Source: CAYSRC01 sp964446385
GTDB lineage: Bacteria; Bacillota; Clostridia; Oscillospirales; Ruminococcaceae
Reading direction: 5' to 3'
Assembly: GCA_964446385.1 (NCBI GenBank)
Contig: CAYUOH010000005.1
Span: 62,001-126,000, forward strand
Length of the DNA stretch: 64,000 nt
Shown: positions 8,835 to 16,773 of the stretch, one piece after another
Numbering within the stretch: the stretch's first letter is position 1
How the letters are laid out: each line of letters starts with the position of its first letter
Made by a program: the position numbers and the translations under genes
Notes under the pieces: model-generated
What the model was told of the DNA's origin: nothing
Databases searched by the model: none
What the model saw: only the letters and a program-made list of their open reading frames with translations

Positions 8835-9013
8835 AGTAAACCTTTCCAATTCAAGATTATCAGCATAAGCAGTAATCTTGCTTAAATTTTACAGTATTAG
8901 CCTCGTCTATGGCAAAAGGGACCGCACCTCCGGCGAATATTTGTTAATTTTGCAATAATGATGTATAACAATTTTGTATAAAAAGTATATAGTAAAAGTA
9001 CAGGAACCATCGA

Positions 9014-9232
9014 ATGCTGCAGACTAAACACATTACAAAAAAACACAAGACCGGCGATTTTGTCCAGGTTGCTCTCAACGACATCTCGCTCAACCTCCGC
9101 AACAGTGAATTTGTCGCCATCCTAGGTCCGAGCGTTTCGGGCAAGACCACCTTGCCCAACATCATCGGCGGCCTTATCCCCTCCCGCAGCGCCGCCAACA
9201 AAGACCCAGTCATCGCCCTTAGAACTGAATAA
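9014..9232 (+). pseudogene. decayed N-terminal fragment of a MacB/LolD-type ABC ATPase
   Basis: A 72-codon frame whose first ~55 residues match the start of ABC exporters' ATPases (VALNDISLNLRNSEFVAILGP) up to the Walker A region, after which similarity stops abruptly. Walker A itself is damaged: GPSVSGKTT instead of GPSGSGKTT, with Pro for Leu just after. No signature, Walker B or permease follows. This looks like the stump of a deleted exporter gene; the junction falls near 9180, before the repeat at 9280. Confidence 0.75.
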
Positions 9233-9279
9233 TTCCAGTATGCGCCGGCACACTGAGTATCCGTTTCTCGGCGTACTCT

Positions 9280-9350
9280 GAAGCCTTCCCTTAAGGGTAT
9301 AGTGTCAGCTTTAGCTGACAAACAAATGAGGTGTAGCTGCAAAGCAGCAT
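9280..9350 (+). repeat. degenerate palindromic intergenic repeat
   Basis: Contains an imperfect CTTCCCTTAAGGG core, a perfect hairpin TGTCAGCT-TT-AGCTGACA (9303-9320), ATGAGGTG, and GCTGC-AAA-GCAGC (9336-9348). The arrangement resembles the dispersed CCTTCCCC...GGGGAAGG...GATGAGGTG elements I recall from Ruminococcaceae-type genomes. I see no second clear copy in this window. Family assignment is from memory and uncertain. Confidence 0.45.
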
Positions 9351-9355
9351 AACTT

Positions 9356-9386
9356 AAAAAATCCCTGCCTTGTGGCAGGGATTTTT
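9356..9386. terminator. bidirectional intrinsic terminator
   Basis: AAAAATCCCTGCC / GGCAGGGATTTTT around a 4-nt loop. Runs of A and T on both sides allow it to end the minus-strand gene at 9400 and anything coming from the left. Confidence 0.8.
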
Positions 9387-9399
9387 CTTTTGTGATTAT

Positions 9400-9807
9400 T
9401 TATTTTAAAAGCTTAATATTTCCGATAACGGGTAGCTCTTTTGCGCGGCCGTTGTATATATTGAGAATACCGATTATTACAAGTACCAGAATCGCTACGC
9501 TGACGACCCAGAAAACTATCCTGAAAATGAAGAAGAAATATAAGATGTTGCTGAGAATATTAAAAATAATACTCACTATCCAGAGAACAAGACCCTGGTT
9601 CAGATGAAAACGCACGAATTTGGACTCTGAGATTTTTGTGAATAATGAAACAATCCAGAATAACGGGGCAAAGATGAAGGCCAGAGCCGCAATAAGCTTG
9701 TTGTTGTTAATATCACTCTGATCGTACTCGGATGTGTTGTCGGCGGTCTGATTAAGCTCATTCAGCTTTTCGCCAACCTGATCGATTTTCTCATTGATAT
9801 CTGCCAT
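9400..9807 (-). CDS. small membrane protein, DUF4870/Tic20-like
   Basis: A 135-residue protein: a polar N-terminal segment of ~35 residues rich in Glu, Asn and Gln, then about three hydrophobic helices. Around residues 36-72 it reads KLIAALAFIFAPLFWIVSLF followed by FVRFHLNQG, which is typical of the DUF4870 family of small membrane proteins. The function of these is unknown. AAGGAG precedes the ATG at 9807 by 9 nt; the longer frame to 9861 has no ribosome binding site. It is monocistronic, divergent from the channel gene. Confidence 0.8.
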   Translation of the reverse strand: MADINEKIDQVGEKLNELNQTADNTSEYDQSDINNNKLIAALAFIFAPLFWIVSLFTKISESKFVRFHLNQGLVLWIVSIIFNILSNILYFFFIFRIVFWVVSVAILVLVIIGILNIYNGRAKELPVIGNIKLLK

Positions 9808-9984
9808 AATACAAAACTCCTTTTTAATATAACATTTCGGTTTAACCTGCAGATTAAGCATACCCTCTTCATAGGTTTAAATCAATAAAAATTTTAGATT
9901 GTGCAGTATAAATTCTGCAATTATAATGAATACAAAATATTTTCTATTTTATCGTACTTTTCTTATAAACACGGAGAATTTAAT

Positions 9985-11814
9985 ATGGGTAACCGTCAAA
10001 GATTCTTTCAGAAGCTTAACTACAGATTCGATACTCTAATGGCCAAAAGCCCGCTAGGACTAATTAAAGTAATCGCCGTTGTTTCAATCACGGTTGCTCT
10101 GCTGCTGACCCTTGTAATGGTCATCGGCGGAAGTGTGGAGGGCGACGGCTTTGGATCCGCACTGTGGGCAATCCTCTCCACCGAAATTAACGCCTGGATG
10201 CCCTCGTCCGAAGACGGCGACGCACTCTACGTAATCATGATGGCAGCGGCCGCTATCGTAGGTCTGATGATTACAAGCGTGCTGATAGGCATCATCTCCG
10301 GAACCATCGAGGAAAAGCTAAACGGCCTGCGAAGGGGCAACTCCCTTGTAATTGAATCGGGCCACACCATAGTTTTAGGTTTCGTCCACGGCGAATACAC
10401 CCTTATCAACGAGCTGATAGCCTCCGTGGGTGATAATAAGGAAATAATCGTTATAGCCGGCGACACCGACAAAGATGAAGCCGACGAGGCCATCCGCGAC
10501 AATATCAACTGCCCCAAAAACGTTCGGCTAATCTACCGCACCGTTGATATCTGCGATCCGGTATCTATGAAATGCCTTTCAATAGAAACTTGCCGCTCGG
10601 TGGCCGTCACTCCCATGGACGACGTGACCACTTTGCGCAGTCTGTTCGCCCTGTGCCGTATAATAGACGACTGCGGACGTAAGGATATAAATATAGCCGC
10701 ATCACTTTCTGATATTGACGGCAGCATACCCGACAGCACCGCGTTGAAGCGCAATATTACTGTCATTCACACAGGCGACGTTTTGTCCCGCATCATAGCC
10801 CACAGTTGCACCCAGCCCGGTCTGTCGCACGCCTTTGCCGAGCTCCTTGATTTCAAGGGCAGCGAACTTTTCGATTTAGACATGCCCGAATGCACGGGCA
10901 TGAATTTCGGCGACATAACAGAGAATCTCCGCGGCGGTGTTCCCGTAGGCATTATTTCGGGAGGAGAGACAGTCCTCTGCCCCACAAAAGATATCGTATA
11001 CGCCGGAGGAGACCATCTTATCATATTCTCCGCAGACAGATCCAACGTGTCCCTAACCTCCCCAGCCGTGCCCTATGCGGACCCCGGAAAAGTCGCCGTA
11101 ACGTCCGCGCAGGAACCCGAAAATTTGCTTGTTATAGGCCGTAATGGCGACCTGCCAACGATACTGAACGAACTTCCCGAAAAACCGTTTAGCGTAGTTC
11201 TTGCCGACTACGGCAAGAATGAATACGAAGATATCAAAGAAGGATTCACACGCGGCGGTATAAGCCTTGAGATATACTCCGGAGAACTTTCGGATGACGA
11301 CAATCTCGCAGCACTATGCGATAAGGCCGACAACGTCGTACTGCTCAACGGCCGGGACGAGGACGCCGACGCGGGCGACCTTAAGGTAATGGTCATGCTG
11401 ACGCGCCTGCGAGACCTCCGCGAAAGCCGAGGTCTTAGCTTTAACGTCACGGCCGAGCTCCAGTGCGAGCACAACCGCCGCCTGGTATCCGAAGGCGAGC
11501 TTACCGACTATGTTGTAGCCGGAGATATGGCTGCCCTTACACTTGCTCAGTTGACGCGCAGCCCGAGCCTCCACAATACCTTCAGGACTCTGCTCTCCAA
11601 CGAAGGTTGTGAGCTTTATTTAGTACCCGTTTCGGCATTTGGGTTAGATGGCGTCACGATCTCCCTTGACATCCGCCGCACCCTTTACGGCGCCGGATAC
11701 GTATTCCTCGGGTATTTTAATGCCAAGGGTATCGTATTCAACCCTGCCTTCGACGCAAAATTATCCCTCCTTCCCGCGGATCAGCTCATAGTCATCGGTG
11801 AAAATGACATCTGA
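9985..11814 (+). CDS. CASTOR/POLLUX-related ion channel protein
   Basis: A 609-residue protein with two membrane helices near residues 20-45 and 75-100, then a GHTIVLGFVHGEYTLINEL segment that opens the first RCK/TrkA-N-like Rossmann domain, and a second one near residue 370 (NLLVIGRNGDLPTIL). This layout matches plant CASTOR/POLLUX/DMI1 ion channels and their bacterial relatives, where the RCK ring gates cation flow. No canonical potassium filter (TVGYG) is visible, as in that family. GGAG lies 9 nt before the ATG at 9985; the extension to 9901 lacks a ribosome binding site. The ion and ligand are unknown. Confidence 0.82.
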   Translation: MGNRQRFFQKLNYRFDTLMAKSPLGLIKVIAVVSITVALLLTLVMVIGGSVEGDGFGSALWAILSTEINAWMPSSEDGDALYVIMMAAAAIVGLMITSVLIGIISGTIEEKLNGLRRGNSLVIESGHTIVLGFVHGEYTLINELIASVGDNKEIIVIAGDTDKDEADEAIRDNINCPKNVRLIYRTVDICDPVSMKCLSIETCRSVAVTPMDDVTTLRSLFALCRIIDDCGRKDINIAASLSDIDGSIPDSTALKRNITVIHTGDVLSRIIAHSCTQPGLSHAFAELLDFKGSELFDLDMPECTGMNFGDITENLRGGVPVGIISGGETVLCPTKDIVYAGGDHLIIFSADRSNVSLTSPAVPYADPGKVAVTSAQEPENLLVIGRNGDLPTILNELPEKPFSVVLADYGKNEYEDIKEGFTRGGISLEIYSGELSDDDNLAALCDKADNVVLLNGRDEDADAGDLKVMVMLTRLRDLRESRGLSFNVTAELQCEHNRRLVSEGELTDYVVAGDMAALTLAQLTRSPSLHNTFRTLLSNEGCELYLVPVSAFGLDGVTISLDIRRTLYGAGYVFLGYFNAKGIVFNPAFDAKLSLLPADQLIVIGENDI

Positions 11815-12024
11815 TTTATTTACAGGTCGACAGACGTTGTATGCTTCGAGGCACTTAAGGAAGCCGGTACTACACTCTGTCAAATACTCGGTATTTATAA
11901 GGCAAAACACTTGTTAATTGACCTCCCCCCTTATGAGGGACATAAGTTACTCTACCATGTAGCCTTGAAATGCGAGGTACATCCGGCAGTTGCCCACCAT
12001 CGGAAGACCTCCGTTGAAGCGTAA
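11815..12024 (+). other. intergenic tract with an open frame but no start signal
   Basis: This 346-bp gap between the channel gene and the aldo/keto reductase holds 69 open codons in frame with the channel stop codon (ending TAA 12022-12024), with protein-like content (FEALKEAGTTLCQILG). There is no start codon with a ribosome binding site, and I recognise no family. It may be a gene remnant or chance. Confidence 0.3.
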
Positions 12025-12082
12025 GCGTGTCAAGTAACAACTATGTAGTATTGCAGCCTATTTTTTATGACATAATGCTCAA

Positions 12083-12110
12083 AAATCGGCAAGGAAAACC
12101 TTGCCGATTT
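12083..12110. terminator. hairpin, probable terminator
   Basis: Perfect 12-bp stem AAATCGGCAAGG / CCTTGCCGATTT with a 4-nt loop. The T tract is weak on the plus strand. It overlaps the candidate -35 element of the next gene. Confidence 0.55.
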
Positions 12111-12129
12111 GTAAATATTGCGTTATAAT
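12101..12129 (+). promoter_or_regulatory. candidate promoter of the aldo/keto reductase
   Basis: TTGCCG (12101-12106), 17-nt spacer, TATAAT (12124-12129), 31 nt before the ATG. The -35 lies inside the 3' arm of the preceding hairpin. Confidence 0.5.
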
Positions 12130-12160
12130 TCTATAAAATTATAATAAAGGAGCAGTAAAT

Positions 12161-13174
12161 ATGCGCTATAAACATTTTGATGGCGCCAACGTCGACGTCT
12201 CCGCTCTCGCTATCGGCACCTGGCCCATGGGCAACGCCGGCTACGGCGATATCACCGACGAAGATTCCATCTCCGCAATCCATGCCATGGTAGACAACGG
12301 CGTCAACATTCTTGACACCGCTCCCGACTATGGCGCCGGATACTCCGAGACCGTCGTAGGCAAGGCATTAAAGGAGCTTGACCGTTCTAAAATTTTCGTA
12401 GCCACCAAGGGCGGCGCCGCGAAAACCACTCTTCGCGCCGTACGCAACAATTCCTTTTACGCACGCGACGGCAGATATGAAAATATCCTTTACGAATGCG
12501 AACAGTCGCTTCGCCGTCTCGGTACCAACTACATAGATTTCTACTTCATCCACTGGCCCGATCTCACCACTCCTTTCTCCGAGGCCATGGAGGCTATGAA
12601 CAAACTTAAGGAGCAGGGTAAAATTCGCTGGGTCGGCCTGTCAAACTTCCAGAAGGATCAGATTATCGAGTGCGGCAATACCTGCACCATCAACGCCATC
12701 CAGCCCCCCTATTCCATGGTTATACGCCGGGACGAGGAACTGATGAAATGGGCTGTTTCAAACCGTATAAGTACATTCAGCTACGGTTCCATCGGCGCAG
12801 GTATCCTTTCCGGCTGGGTCCGTCAGGAGCCTACATTCAAACATCCAATGGATCCGCGCGTATACTTTTATCCCTTCTACCGTGAGCCTTGGTTCGGCAA
12901 GGTAATGAAGCTTGTCGACGTTCTGGACGAAATCGGCAAAGAAGTCGGTCGTCCAACCGTTCAGGTAGCCATCAACTGGCAGACCCAAAAGCCCTGGGTT
13001 TCCACCGCTCTCAACGGCGTCCGCAACGTCAAGGAAGCCAACGGTAACTGCGCTGCCTTCGAGTGGATGCTTACCGATGAGCATATTGCAAAGATTGACG
13101 CCGCAATAGCCCAATACATTGATTTCGACGCGACCGACCGTGCCACCGCTCCCCCTGTACGCAAACAGTTCTGA
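12161..13174 (+). CDS. aldo/keto reductase
   Basis: A 337-residue NAD(P)H-dependent oxidoreductase with the (beta/alpha)8 fold. The catalytic tetrad is visible: Asp in ILDTAPDYG, Tyr in the same segment, Lys in FVATKGG, and His in FYFIHWPDL. The C-terminal part has the cofactor-binding TALNGVRN. The substrate is not predictable, but members of this subgroup act on sugars and small aldehydes. AAAGGAG lies 8 nt before the ATG. It is monocistronic, between its own promoter and the terminator at 13193. Confidence 0.92.
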   Translation: MRYKHFDGANVDVSALAIGTWPMGNAGYGDITDEDSISAIHAMVDNGVNILDTAPDYGAGYSETVVGKALKELDRSKIFVATKGGAAKTTLRAVRNNSFYARDGRYENILYECEQSLRRLGTNYIDFYFIHWPDLTTPFSEAMEAMNKLKEQGKIRWVGLSNFQKDQIIECGNTCTINAIQPPYSMVIRRDEELMKWAVSNRISTFSYGSIGAGILSGWVRQEPTFKHPMDPRVYFYPFYREPWFGKVMKLVDVLDEIGKEVGRPTVQVAINWQTQKPWVSTALNGVRNVKEANGNCAAFEWMLTDEHIAKIDAAIAQYIDFDATDRATAPPVRKQF

Positions 13175-13192
13175 TTCATAACCAAAAGAAAT

Positions 13193-13221
13193 ACCCTGGC
13201 AACGTGCCAGGGTTTCTTTTT
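13193..13221. terminator. terminator after the aldo/keto reductase
   Basis: ACCCTGGCA / TGCCAGGGT with a 3-nt loop, followed by TTCTTTTTG. Confidence 0.8.
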
Positions 13222-13230
13222 GTTTAGTAT

Positions 13231-13370
13231 TTATAGAGCGGCCTTGAAAATGGCTATGATGTCTTCCTTGGTAGGGGTACGTACATACCGCCGCGGGCTA
13301 TTGCCCGTTCGGCCATTGCTTCAAAGTTGCTGTCGTCTACGCCGATATTGGTAAACTGATAAGTTCTCAT
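13231..13370 (-). pseudogene. frameshifted C-terminal remnant of an iron-containing alcohol dehydrogenase
   Basis: Translation from 13370 gives MRTYQFTNIGVDDSNFEAMA, then ERAIARGGMYVPL. A one-base shift restores TKEDIIAIFKAAL and a stop. NFEAMAxxA...VPLTKEDIIAIFKAAL is the characteristic C-terminus of YqhD/butanol-dehydrogenase-type iron-containing alcohol dehydrogenases (family knowledge). More than 300 residues, including all catalytic and iron-binding parts, are missing. An AAAGGA sits 7 nt before the ATG, perhaps by chance. It is too short for function, so a deletion scar. Confidence 0.72.
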
Positions 13371-13564
13371 TGCAGATTCCTTTCGATTCTATATTCTATA
13401 CTTTTATTAGGGTATCAATTTACAGCGTCAAAGTTAATCGATTTCCATATATTTTTATAATAATGTAGCACTCGCTACGCGCGACTGCTAGCATTTCTAC
13501 ATATTTCACAGTAAATTCACACTGCTATTATAAGATGACCCAAACAGAAGGAGTAGATTCTATT

Positions 13565-14020
13565 ATGAAACAGTTTTTTGAAAAAATCAGTGCTGGTTTC
13601 CGGGGCTTTCTTAGCAGAGCCGGCTACGGGTTTCAGCGCTTTATGATCGGCCGTCACGGCATTGACGAGTTTTATGTCTTTATCAACATAATCATTACAG
13701 TATTGCTGATTCTTCTTCTGATTACAAGAAATCGGATTTTATCATTTTTTATACTACTTATGTTATGCTATAATCTTTTCCGTAGTCTGTCAAAAAACGG
13801 ATACAAACGTCAGCACGAGCTTGACGCCTATCTCAAAGTCAAAGTAAAAGTCACGTCTTTTTTCAGACATTTAAAAAACATATGGCGCGACCGCAAAACT
13901 CACCTCTACTATTCCTGCCCGTCCTGCAAAACGTGGGTAAGGGTACCGAAGCCACCGAAAGGCAAAAAGATTAATATTACATGCCCCAAATGCGGAAATT
14001 CATTTATAAAGAAGACCTGA
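13565..14020 (+). CDS. small membrane protein with C-terminal zinc ribbon
   Basis: A 151-residue protein: a basic N-terminal segment, two adjacent hydrophobic stretches (about residues 38-75) forming a hairpin or long helix, a basic linker, and a C-terminal CPSC...CPKC zinc ribbon (residues ~118-145). The family is unassigned. It lies 31 bp before the J-domain gene and 1 kb before dnaK, so it is probably cotranscribed with them and may serve the same membrane chaperone task (inference). The ATG at 13565 has AGAAGGAG upstream; the ATG at 13535 has nothing comparable. Confidence 0.72.
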   Translation: MKQFFEKISAGFRGFLSRAGYGFQRFMIGRHGIDEFYVFINIIITVLLILLLITRNRILSFFILLMLCYNLFRSLSKNGYKRQHELDAYLKVKVKVTSFFRHLKNIWRDRKTHLYYSCPSCKTWVRVPKPPKGKKINITCPKCGNSFIKKT

Positions 14021-14051
14021 GCCCTATCCCCCGTTTTGAAAGGATAACCAG

Positions 14052-14948
14052 ATGATAGATCCATATGCCATCCTCGGTCTATTGAGGAACGCAACGCAGG
14101 ACGAAATAAAAAAAGCATACCGGCAAAAGGCCAAGCAGTACCACCCCGACCTTCATCCCGACGACCCCAACGCCGCGAAAAAGATGAACGAAATCAATGA
14201 AGCCTACGACCTGCTCCAGCACCCCGAAAAGTTCAGGGCGCAGCAAGCTCGCGAAAGTGCATATTCGGGGTATTCTTCCTCCTACGGGGACCGAAGTTCG
14301 CAGAGCCATAACTACGGCGGTTACGGGTCCTATGGTTCCGGCGCGAACCATGGCTATGGAAACAGAACAGGGAGCTCCGGATTCTCCTCCGGCACCGGCG
14401 GCTACAATGGAAGCAGCTACACCTACAACAGCGGCAATTCCGGCTGGAGCACTAACTTCAACGGCTTTGATTTTGCCGATCTTTTCGGTTTTGCCCCATT
14501 CAGCACCGCCGACACCATGCCCCGGCCGCAAAGCGGTGACCCATCCATACTGGTTCAGGCAATCACATATATCAATCAGGGCCAGTATCAGTCGGCAATC
14601 AACACTCTGACGGGCATGACCGGAATTATGCGAAACGCCCGATGGTACTACGTCGCGGCCTGCGCCTACTTTGGTACCGGAGACCGCAGCCGTGCCATGG
14701 ACCTTATCCAGAAGGCCATCACCATTGAGCCCAACAATGCGGTATACCAGGCTCTCTACAACAAATATTCCCGTGCCGAGTCTGCTGGGAACTACGGTTT
14801 TTCCCGCTCCGCAGGAGATGCCGGCACAGGCGGATACAGCTACAACACCTCGATAATCCGTGTCCCCAGTTTTCTGAAAATCCTTCTTGGATTCTTCGCG
14901 ATAAGGTTCATTTTCGGAATAATCCGTCTGCTGTTCTTTGGCTTATAG
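14052..14948 (+). CDS. membrane-anchored DnaJ-domain protein
   Basis: A 298-residue co-chaperone. Residues 3-65 form a J domain with an intact HPD (KQYHPDLHPDD). Residues ~75-150 are a Gly/Ser/Tyr-rich low-complexity linker. Residues ~165-240 form a TPR-like helical pair (YINQGQYQSAINTL; YFGTGDRSRAMDLIQKAI). The C-terminus is a hydrophobic helix (LLGFFAIRFIFGIIRLLFF), so the protein is likely tail-anchored with the J domain in the cytosol. Zinc fingers and the client-binding domain of classical DnaJ are absent. GAAAGGA precedes the ATG. dnaK follows after 36 bp, the probable Hsp70 partner. Confidence 0.88.
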   Translation: MIDPYAILGLLRNATQDEIKKAYRQKAKQYHPDLHPDDPNAAKKMNEINEAYDLLQHPEKFRAQQARESAYSGYSSSYGDRSSQSHNYGGYGSYGSGANHGYGNRTGSSGFSSGTGGYNGSSYTYNSGNSGWSTNFNGFDFADLFGFAPFSTADTMPRPQSGDPSILVQAITYINQGQYQSAINTLTGMTGIMRNARWYYVAACAYFGTGDRSRAMDLIQKAITIEPNNAVYQALYNKYSRAESAGNYGFSRSAGDAGTGGYSYNTSIIRVPSFLKILLGFFAIRFIFGIIRLLFFGL

Positions 14949-14984
14949 TGTTTCATGTTTTTACTTACTGAAAGGTTTTGAATT

Positions 14985-16733
14985 ATGTCTAAAACTATAG
15001 GAATAGATCTGGGCACCACCAACAGCTGCGTTGCGGTTGTGGAAGGTGGTAAGCCAGTTATCATACCTAACGACCGGGGCGGACGCATCACCCCCAGTGT
15101 CGTCGCATTTACAAAGCAGAACTGGCGTCTTGTCGGAGAGGCCGCCCAGCGCCAGGCTGCGATCAACAGCGACCGCACAATCTCAAGCATCAAGCGCAGT
15201 ATGGGCACCGACAGAAAGATAAATATAGACGGCAACCAGTATTCTCCCCAGGAAATAAGCGCGATGATACTACGTAAGCTGCGTGAGGACGCAGAAAGCT
15301 ATCTCGGCGAGAAGGTTACCGACGCCGTTATTACGGTACCCGCATATTTCAACGATACACAGCGTCAGGCCACAAAAGACGCAGGCCGCATAGCGGGCCT
15401 TAACGTCCGCAGAATTATCAACGAGCCCACAAGCGCCGCCCTGGCCTACGGTCTTGACAACGGCTCGGCGCAGAAGATTATGGTGTACGACTTGGGCGGA
15501 GGCACGTTCGATGTTTCCATTATCGAAATTGGCGACAACGTCATAGAGGTTCTTGCCACAAACGGCGACAACCATCTCGGCGGCGACGATTTTGACGCAA
15601 GGGTCACCGAAAGACTGTGCTCCGTAATCAGGGAGGAATCCGGTGTGGATATCAGGCACGATTCCTCCGCTCTCCAGCGTGTCCTCGAGGCAGCGGAGCA
15701 GGCTAAAAAAGAACTTTCCTCCACCGAATCGACAACGATTACACTGCCTTTCCTCGCACAGGTCAAGGGCAGCCCCTACAACTTTGAATACACCCTCACC
15801 CGCGCCGAGTTCGACAACCTTACCGCCGAACTTGTGGAACGCACCGCGTCTCCTGTTCAGAATGCACTTATGGACGCCGGCATAGCCGCAAGCGAACTCG
15901 GGCGCGTAATTCTGGTCGGCGGAAGCACACGCATTCCTGCCGTTCAGGTCAAGGTACAACAGCTAACCGGTAAAATTCCAGGCAAGGATATCAACCCCGA
16001 CGAATGCGTTGCTATCGGCGCTGCAGTACAGGGAGACACACTCGGCGGAGGCACGATGACACTTTACGGCGAAAGTGGAGGAAACGTCCTTCTTCTGGAC
16101 GTCACACCCCTGAGTCTTTCAATCGAGACTCTTGGAGGAGTAGCCACCCGCGTTGTGGAGCGAAACAGCACCCTTCCGATACACTATTCCCAGATATTTA
16201 CCACAGCCGCGCCATACCAGCGCAGCGTTGAAATCCATGTTTTGCAGGGCGAGCGCCCCATGGCCGCCGACAACAAAACCATTGGGAAGTTCCGTCTCAA
16301 CGGAATAAAGGCTGCACTTGCAGGCGTTCCCCAGATAGAGGTCACATTTGATATCGATGCCAATGGTATTCTGACCGTTTCAGCGCGTGATATAGATACC
16401 GGCAAGGCTCAGAGCATCACCATCACCGACAGCGGACGCATGAGCGATTCTGAAATCGAGGCCGCCATCCGCGACGCAGAGCTTTACGCGGCGAAAGACA
16501 GCACACGCCGCGAAGCCGTCGACATCACAGCGGAGGTATCGGCCTCGATCTACAAGGCGCAGAAGTTTCTTGATGAACAGAAATCTACCATGGACAAAGG
16601 TCGCAGACGCGAGATAAAGGACGCAATCAACGCTCTCCAGCGCACCGCTTCCCGCTTACGTCCCGATAAAATGGCCGAATCCGATATCTCCGAAATCCGC
16701 TCCGCAATCTCAAATCTTGAAAATCTGTTATAA
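14985..16733 (+). CDS. Hsp70 chaperone, DnaK-like, shortened C-terminus
   Basis: A 582-residue Hsp70 with an N-terminal ATPase domain (IGIDLGTTNSCVAV; VYDLGGGTFDVSI; LVGGSTRIPAV) and a substrate-binding beta domain. The helical lid is short, ending near residue 580, whereas housekeeping DnaK has ~610-640 residues. No grpE or hrcA is adjacent. With the tail-anchored J protein just upstream it probably forms a dedicated membrane-side chaperone pair (inference). It may be a second Hsp70 beside the main DnaK encoded elsewhere. GAAAGG precedes the ATG. The gene ends at the bidirectional terminator at 16740. Confidence 0.93.
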   Translation: MSKTIGIDLGTTNSCVAVVEGGKPVIIPNDRGGRITPSVVAFTKQNWRLVGEAAQRQAAINSDRTISSIKRSMGTDRKINIDGNQYSPQEISAMILRKLREDAESYLGEKVTDAVITVPAYFNDTQRQATKDAGRIAGLNVRRIINEPTSAALAYGLDNGSAQKIMVYDLGGGTFDVSIIEIGDNVIEVLATNGDNHLGGDDFDARVTERLCSVIREESGVDIRHDSSALQRVLEAAEQAKKELSSTESTTITLPFLAQVKGSPYNFEYTLTRAEFDNLTAELVERTASPVQNALMDAGIAASELGRVILVGGSTRIPAVQVKVQQLTGKIPGKDINPDECVAIGAAVQGDTLGGGTMTLYGESGGNVLLLDVTPLSLSIETLGGVATRVVERNSTLPIHYSQIFTTAAPYQRSVEIHVLQGERPMAADNKTIGKFRLNGIKAALAGVPQIEVTFDIDANGILTVSARDIDTGKAQSITITDSGRMSDSEIEAAIRDAELYAAKDSTRREAVDITAEVSASIYKAQKFLDEQKSTMDKGRRREIKDAINALQRTASRLRPDKMAESDISEIRSAISNLENLL

Positions 16734-16739
16734 ATATAA

Positions 16740-16772
16740 AAGAATCGGGACTGCACTGCCCCGATTCTTTAT
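16740..16772. terminator. bidirectional terminator between dnaK and the nucleotidyltransferase
   Basis: AAGAATCGGG / CCCGATTCTT with a 10-nt loop and AT-rich flanks, between convergent genes. Confidence 0.85.
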
Positions 16773-16773
16773 T

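Noticed and set aside
8944..9342. 132-codon minus-strand open frame opposite the ABC fragment
   Set aside because: No domain resemblance; the plus-strand frame matches a known ABC ATPase N-terminus.
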